NCBI GenBank assembly: GCA_035289305.1
Contig: DATDXN010000006.1
Coordinates: 1-40,496, forward strand
DNA from: DATDXN01 sp035289305
Lineage (GTDB): Bacteria > Patescibacteriota > Microgenomatia > UBA1406 > HO2-37-13b
DNA: 40,496 bases
Direction: 5' to 3'
Shown piece after piece: positions 38,474 to 40,496 of the stretch. Both the position numbers and the translations under genes were made by a program. Each line of letters opens with the position of its first letter. Position 1 is the first letter of the stretch. The notes beneath the pieces were generated by a model. The model ran no database searches. It saw only the letters and a list, made by a program, of their open reading frames with translations, and was not told the origin of the DNA.

Positions 38474-40443
38474 TCAATGGTTTTTATGAGACACATTTCT
38501 TCGTATAACATATATCATCAACACATTTGCGCAAATAACCATGAGAACAACAATAATGGTCTTGACAAAAGAAATAAACGATGATGATCGTGGCGCTTCT
38601 TGAGTAGTTTTTTTACTTTCTGATCCAAGTATGAGACCTTCCGGTGAATTTTCTTGCGGGTTTGATCGTTTTCGAGAAGAGGAAGAAAAAATGCTGTTTG
38701 CAGCGAGGATTGATGAGGAAATAGTTGGAGTGGGAGAAGGTAATTGTTCATTGATGGAAGTGGGCAGGGTAGTTGGAATGTTTGTGGGAGATGGAGAAGA
38801 GGTAATTGTTGTTATGGGTATTACTGTGGGTGATGGCGTTTCAGTTGGCGTCAGTACGGTGCTTTGTGTGGGTGATGGTATGTCAGTCGGTGATGGAATG
38901 ATAGTAATCGCAGGAGAAGGCGTGGGAGAGGGAGTAGCAGTGGGAATAGGAGAGGGAGTGATTACTGGCACTGCCATGACGGTAAAATACGTGAGATGAT
39001 TGAGCTGCGCGCTTGCGGTTTTGGAGTTCATATCAATGGTTGTTGTTTCTTTTATCCAGGAGTTTTCGTCGCTGCTTGAATAAATAGAGATGGTGGCGGG
39101 ATCTATGAGCGATAGATCAAACGGCGTGAAATTGATAGAGACCGTAAAGAGTTTGGAAAATGATGTCATGAGCTTGCCAAACGGGTCTTTGATCATGGCG
39201 GAAAACGAAGGGCCAAGAGCCATGAGCGAGGCAGACCCTGCAAAAATAGGAGAGGGGTCAAGGGTGAGGATCATATCGTGTGTCACGAGTCCTTGCGGAA
39301 GTTTGAGCTTGTATCGATTAATGCCATATTCTCCGCCTTTTGAGGTGAGCGTGACAGCCAGTTTGTTCAATGGTTTTTTCCAGAGATACTGGCTTTTCAT
39401 GCCTGTTTTTTGTATGTCGTTTTGGGTGAAGGCATATATTTCCCAGGGATCAGGGTCTTGTGATTGCCAGCCAAACGGATCAGTGACGCCATCTGGCACA
39501 TTGTCGGTGAAGTCTCCATCATTGTCTTTATCGTAAAAAACGCCAAAGTGAATATGCGCGCCATCGGCCCTGCCCGTTGCGCCGATTTTGCCAATTGTCT
39601 GCCGCGCATTAACCCACACGCGTTTTCCTTCCTCGGTGGCAATGAGTCCTTCATCGTGAAGATGCAAGTATCGCGTCTCAAATCTATTCTGATGATTGAT
39701 CGTGATCATGTTGCCGCATGCGGAGCAGGTGTTTTTATACGTAGCCCAGCCGGATGCCGCAGAGAGCACAGGATCTCCGTCGTTTGCTTTTGCTGACTTT
39801 GCATAGTCATAGCCATCATGAGAAGAATATTCTCTTTTTTCTCTTCTTGAACTTTGAAAACTAATAATAGTATCAGAAATATCAGGAGTTTCTAACATTC
39901 CACTACTTAACAACGGATATTCATGATCAAAATAAGCGCTGATAGAAAGCGCTGCTTCGGTAAACCGTAACCCCTGCGCCTCATAATCCCATGGAAGATC
40001 AAGAAAGGGGGTCACCTCTACTGGTTTGATATTTTTGTTTACTACGTATATTGTGCTTACATTTTTACTCCAGCCGCACCAGTCAAGAAAACGCACCATG
40101 AGATTATGGTTGTTCCCCTCTCTGAACAGATGCGTGATATTCATGGGTTGCAGTGGCGGATTGTTTTTAGTGCATCCCTCATGAGTGTTATAGGTGAATC
40201 TGGACGAAGCAAGATTTGGGTCAGTGGTGGTGAACTCTATCGTATCGCCGACCAATATGTCTCCGGTGCCGTCAGCATTTTTACTGACCATTATTTCTCC
40301 GGACGCGTATGATATTTGTTGTATGTATTTGATAAGCGAGGCCTGTCCCACGCCTGAAACAGATGGGGCGGGAAGGATGACTTCATCAGTCAGTAAATAT
40401 GATTTCGTCTCGGCAAGAACAGGAAATGTGGATAAAAAAAATA
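38474..40443 (-). pseudogene. M23 family peptidase, 5' end removed by the IS
   Basis: The readable frame gives about 655 residues with no stop from the IS junction at 40443 down to 38474. It opens LFFLSTFPVLAETKSYLL, the end of a signal peptide with the cleavage site after VLA, but no start codon or N-region precedes it, and the insertion sequence supplies an in-frame TAG. The first GTG is at 40351, too late for export. Downstream lie a M23 domain with HDGYD and HIHFG (complete zinc site), a Thr/Pro/Ser linker of about 100 residues, and a C-terminal helix with basic tail. M23 enzymes cut peptidoglycan cross-links. The gene probably lost its function through the insertion. Confidence 0.8.
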
Positions 40444-40496
40444 GGCTCTAGACTAGGAAATTCTAACAAAACGATACTTTTTCAGTAAAACTATAA
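40444..40496 (-). mobile_element. IS1595-family insertion sequence, second copy, 3' end
   Basis: The last 53 bases, read on the minus strand, are identical to 200-252 of the left copy, including the end of the transposase gene and its TAG. They start with GGCTCTAGACTAGG on the plus strand. The element is oriented opposite to the left copy, so the transposase genes of both copies point into the window. Confidence 0.9.

Noticed and set aside
38700..38970. Short G/T-rich direct repeats that look like a repeat array
   Set aside because: They encode the Ser/Pro/Thr linker of the M23 protein on the minus strand and have no regular repeat-spacer form, so this is not a CRISPR array.

Overview
The window looks like a chromosomal piece of a Candidate Phyla Radiation (Patescibacteria) bacterium, perhaps a Microgenomates-like lineage. 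This rests on small single-copy housekeeping genes (IF-2 of 487 aa, NusA of 348 aa, a 731-aa ValRS), TrbC/VirB2-like two-helix pilin proteins, a DUF2298 membrane protein, an ATP-dependent DNA ligase, a mevalonate-kinase-like protein, Pro/Thr-rich surface proteins, and MYNWSID/AbiEii pairs. UGA is used as a stop, so the recoded Gracilibacteria/SR1 code does not apply. The phylum call is inference from gene content; no 16S rRNA gene is present.

Layout. Both ends are the 3' ends of two inverted copies of one IS1595-type element (1-252 and 40444-40496, identical over the shared 53 bp). The right copy has removed the start of an M23 peptidase gene. 262-5968 is a two-component system block: a Cys-containing membrane protein, an OmpR-type regulator and its kinase, then convergent ccdA-like and DUF1573 genes, then a 26-aa membrane peptide and a 50-aa Cys/His-rich peptide. 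The 16-bp box TTCATAAAATCTTCAT lies at identical spacing from the -10 element of the first and last operons, which points to one regulon. 6119-9285 holds tRNA-Gln(CUG), a GIY-YIG protein, a retropepsin-like protease with a small partner, a mevalonate-kinase-like gene, an isopentenyl phosphate kinase gene reduced to its two ends, and three tandem pilin-like genes. 9391-16209 holds a Fic-ligase operon, a membrane protein, an AbiEii-type pair, two divergent glycosyltransferases, a phosphodiesterase and a 51-aa protein. 16413-22215 holds a DUF2298 protein divergent from valS-rpmH-yidC-jag, with no rnpA in the usual slot. 22225-29856 holds a decayed second AbiEii pair, a 1236-aa protein with a Cys-rich pilin-like partner, a VirB6/TrbL-like protein, and HicBA. 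29892-37906 (minus strand) is nusA-infB-DHH protein-rmuC, continuing into a cell-surface operon (lamin-tail protein, VanZ, CAP protein, small membrane protein) and an RmlA-like nucleotidyltransferase. The window ends with a small anchored protein and the truncated M23 peptidase.

A recurring feature is the promoter layout. At about a dozen loci a recognisable -10 box sits only 5-9 nt before the start codon, sometimes with a -35 at 16-17 bp. This implies that leaderless mRNAs are common here, and it corrects several start sites. Genes inside operons often use overlaps (ATGA, TAATG) or a Shine-Dalgarno sequence (5816, 26847).

The best candidate for an undescribed system is the 795-5968 block, a regulated envelope thiol/metal response module. 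No gene-free stretch exceeds 300 bases. All promoter, motif and decay calls were read by eye; no search or alignment was run.
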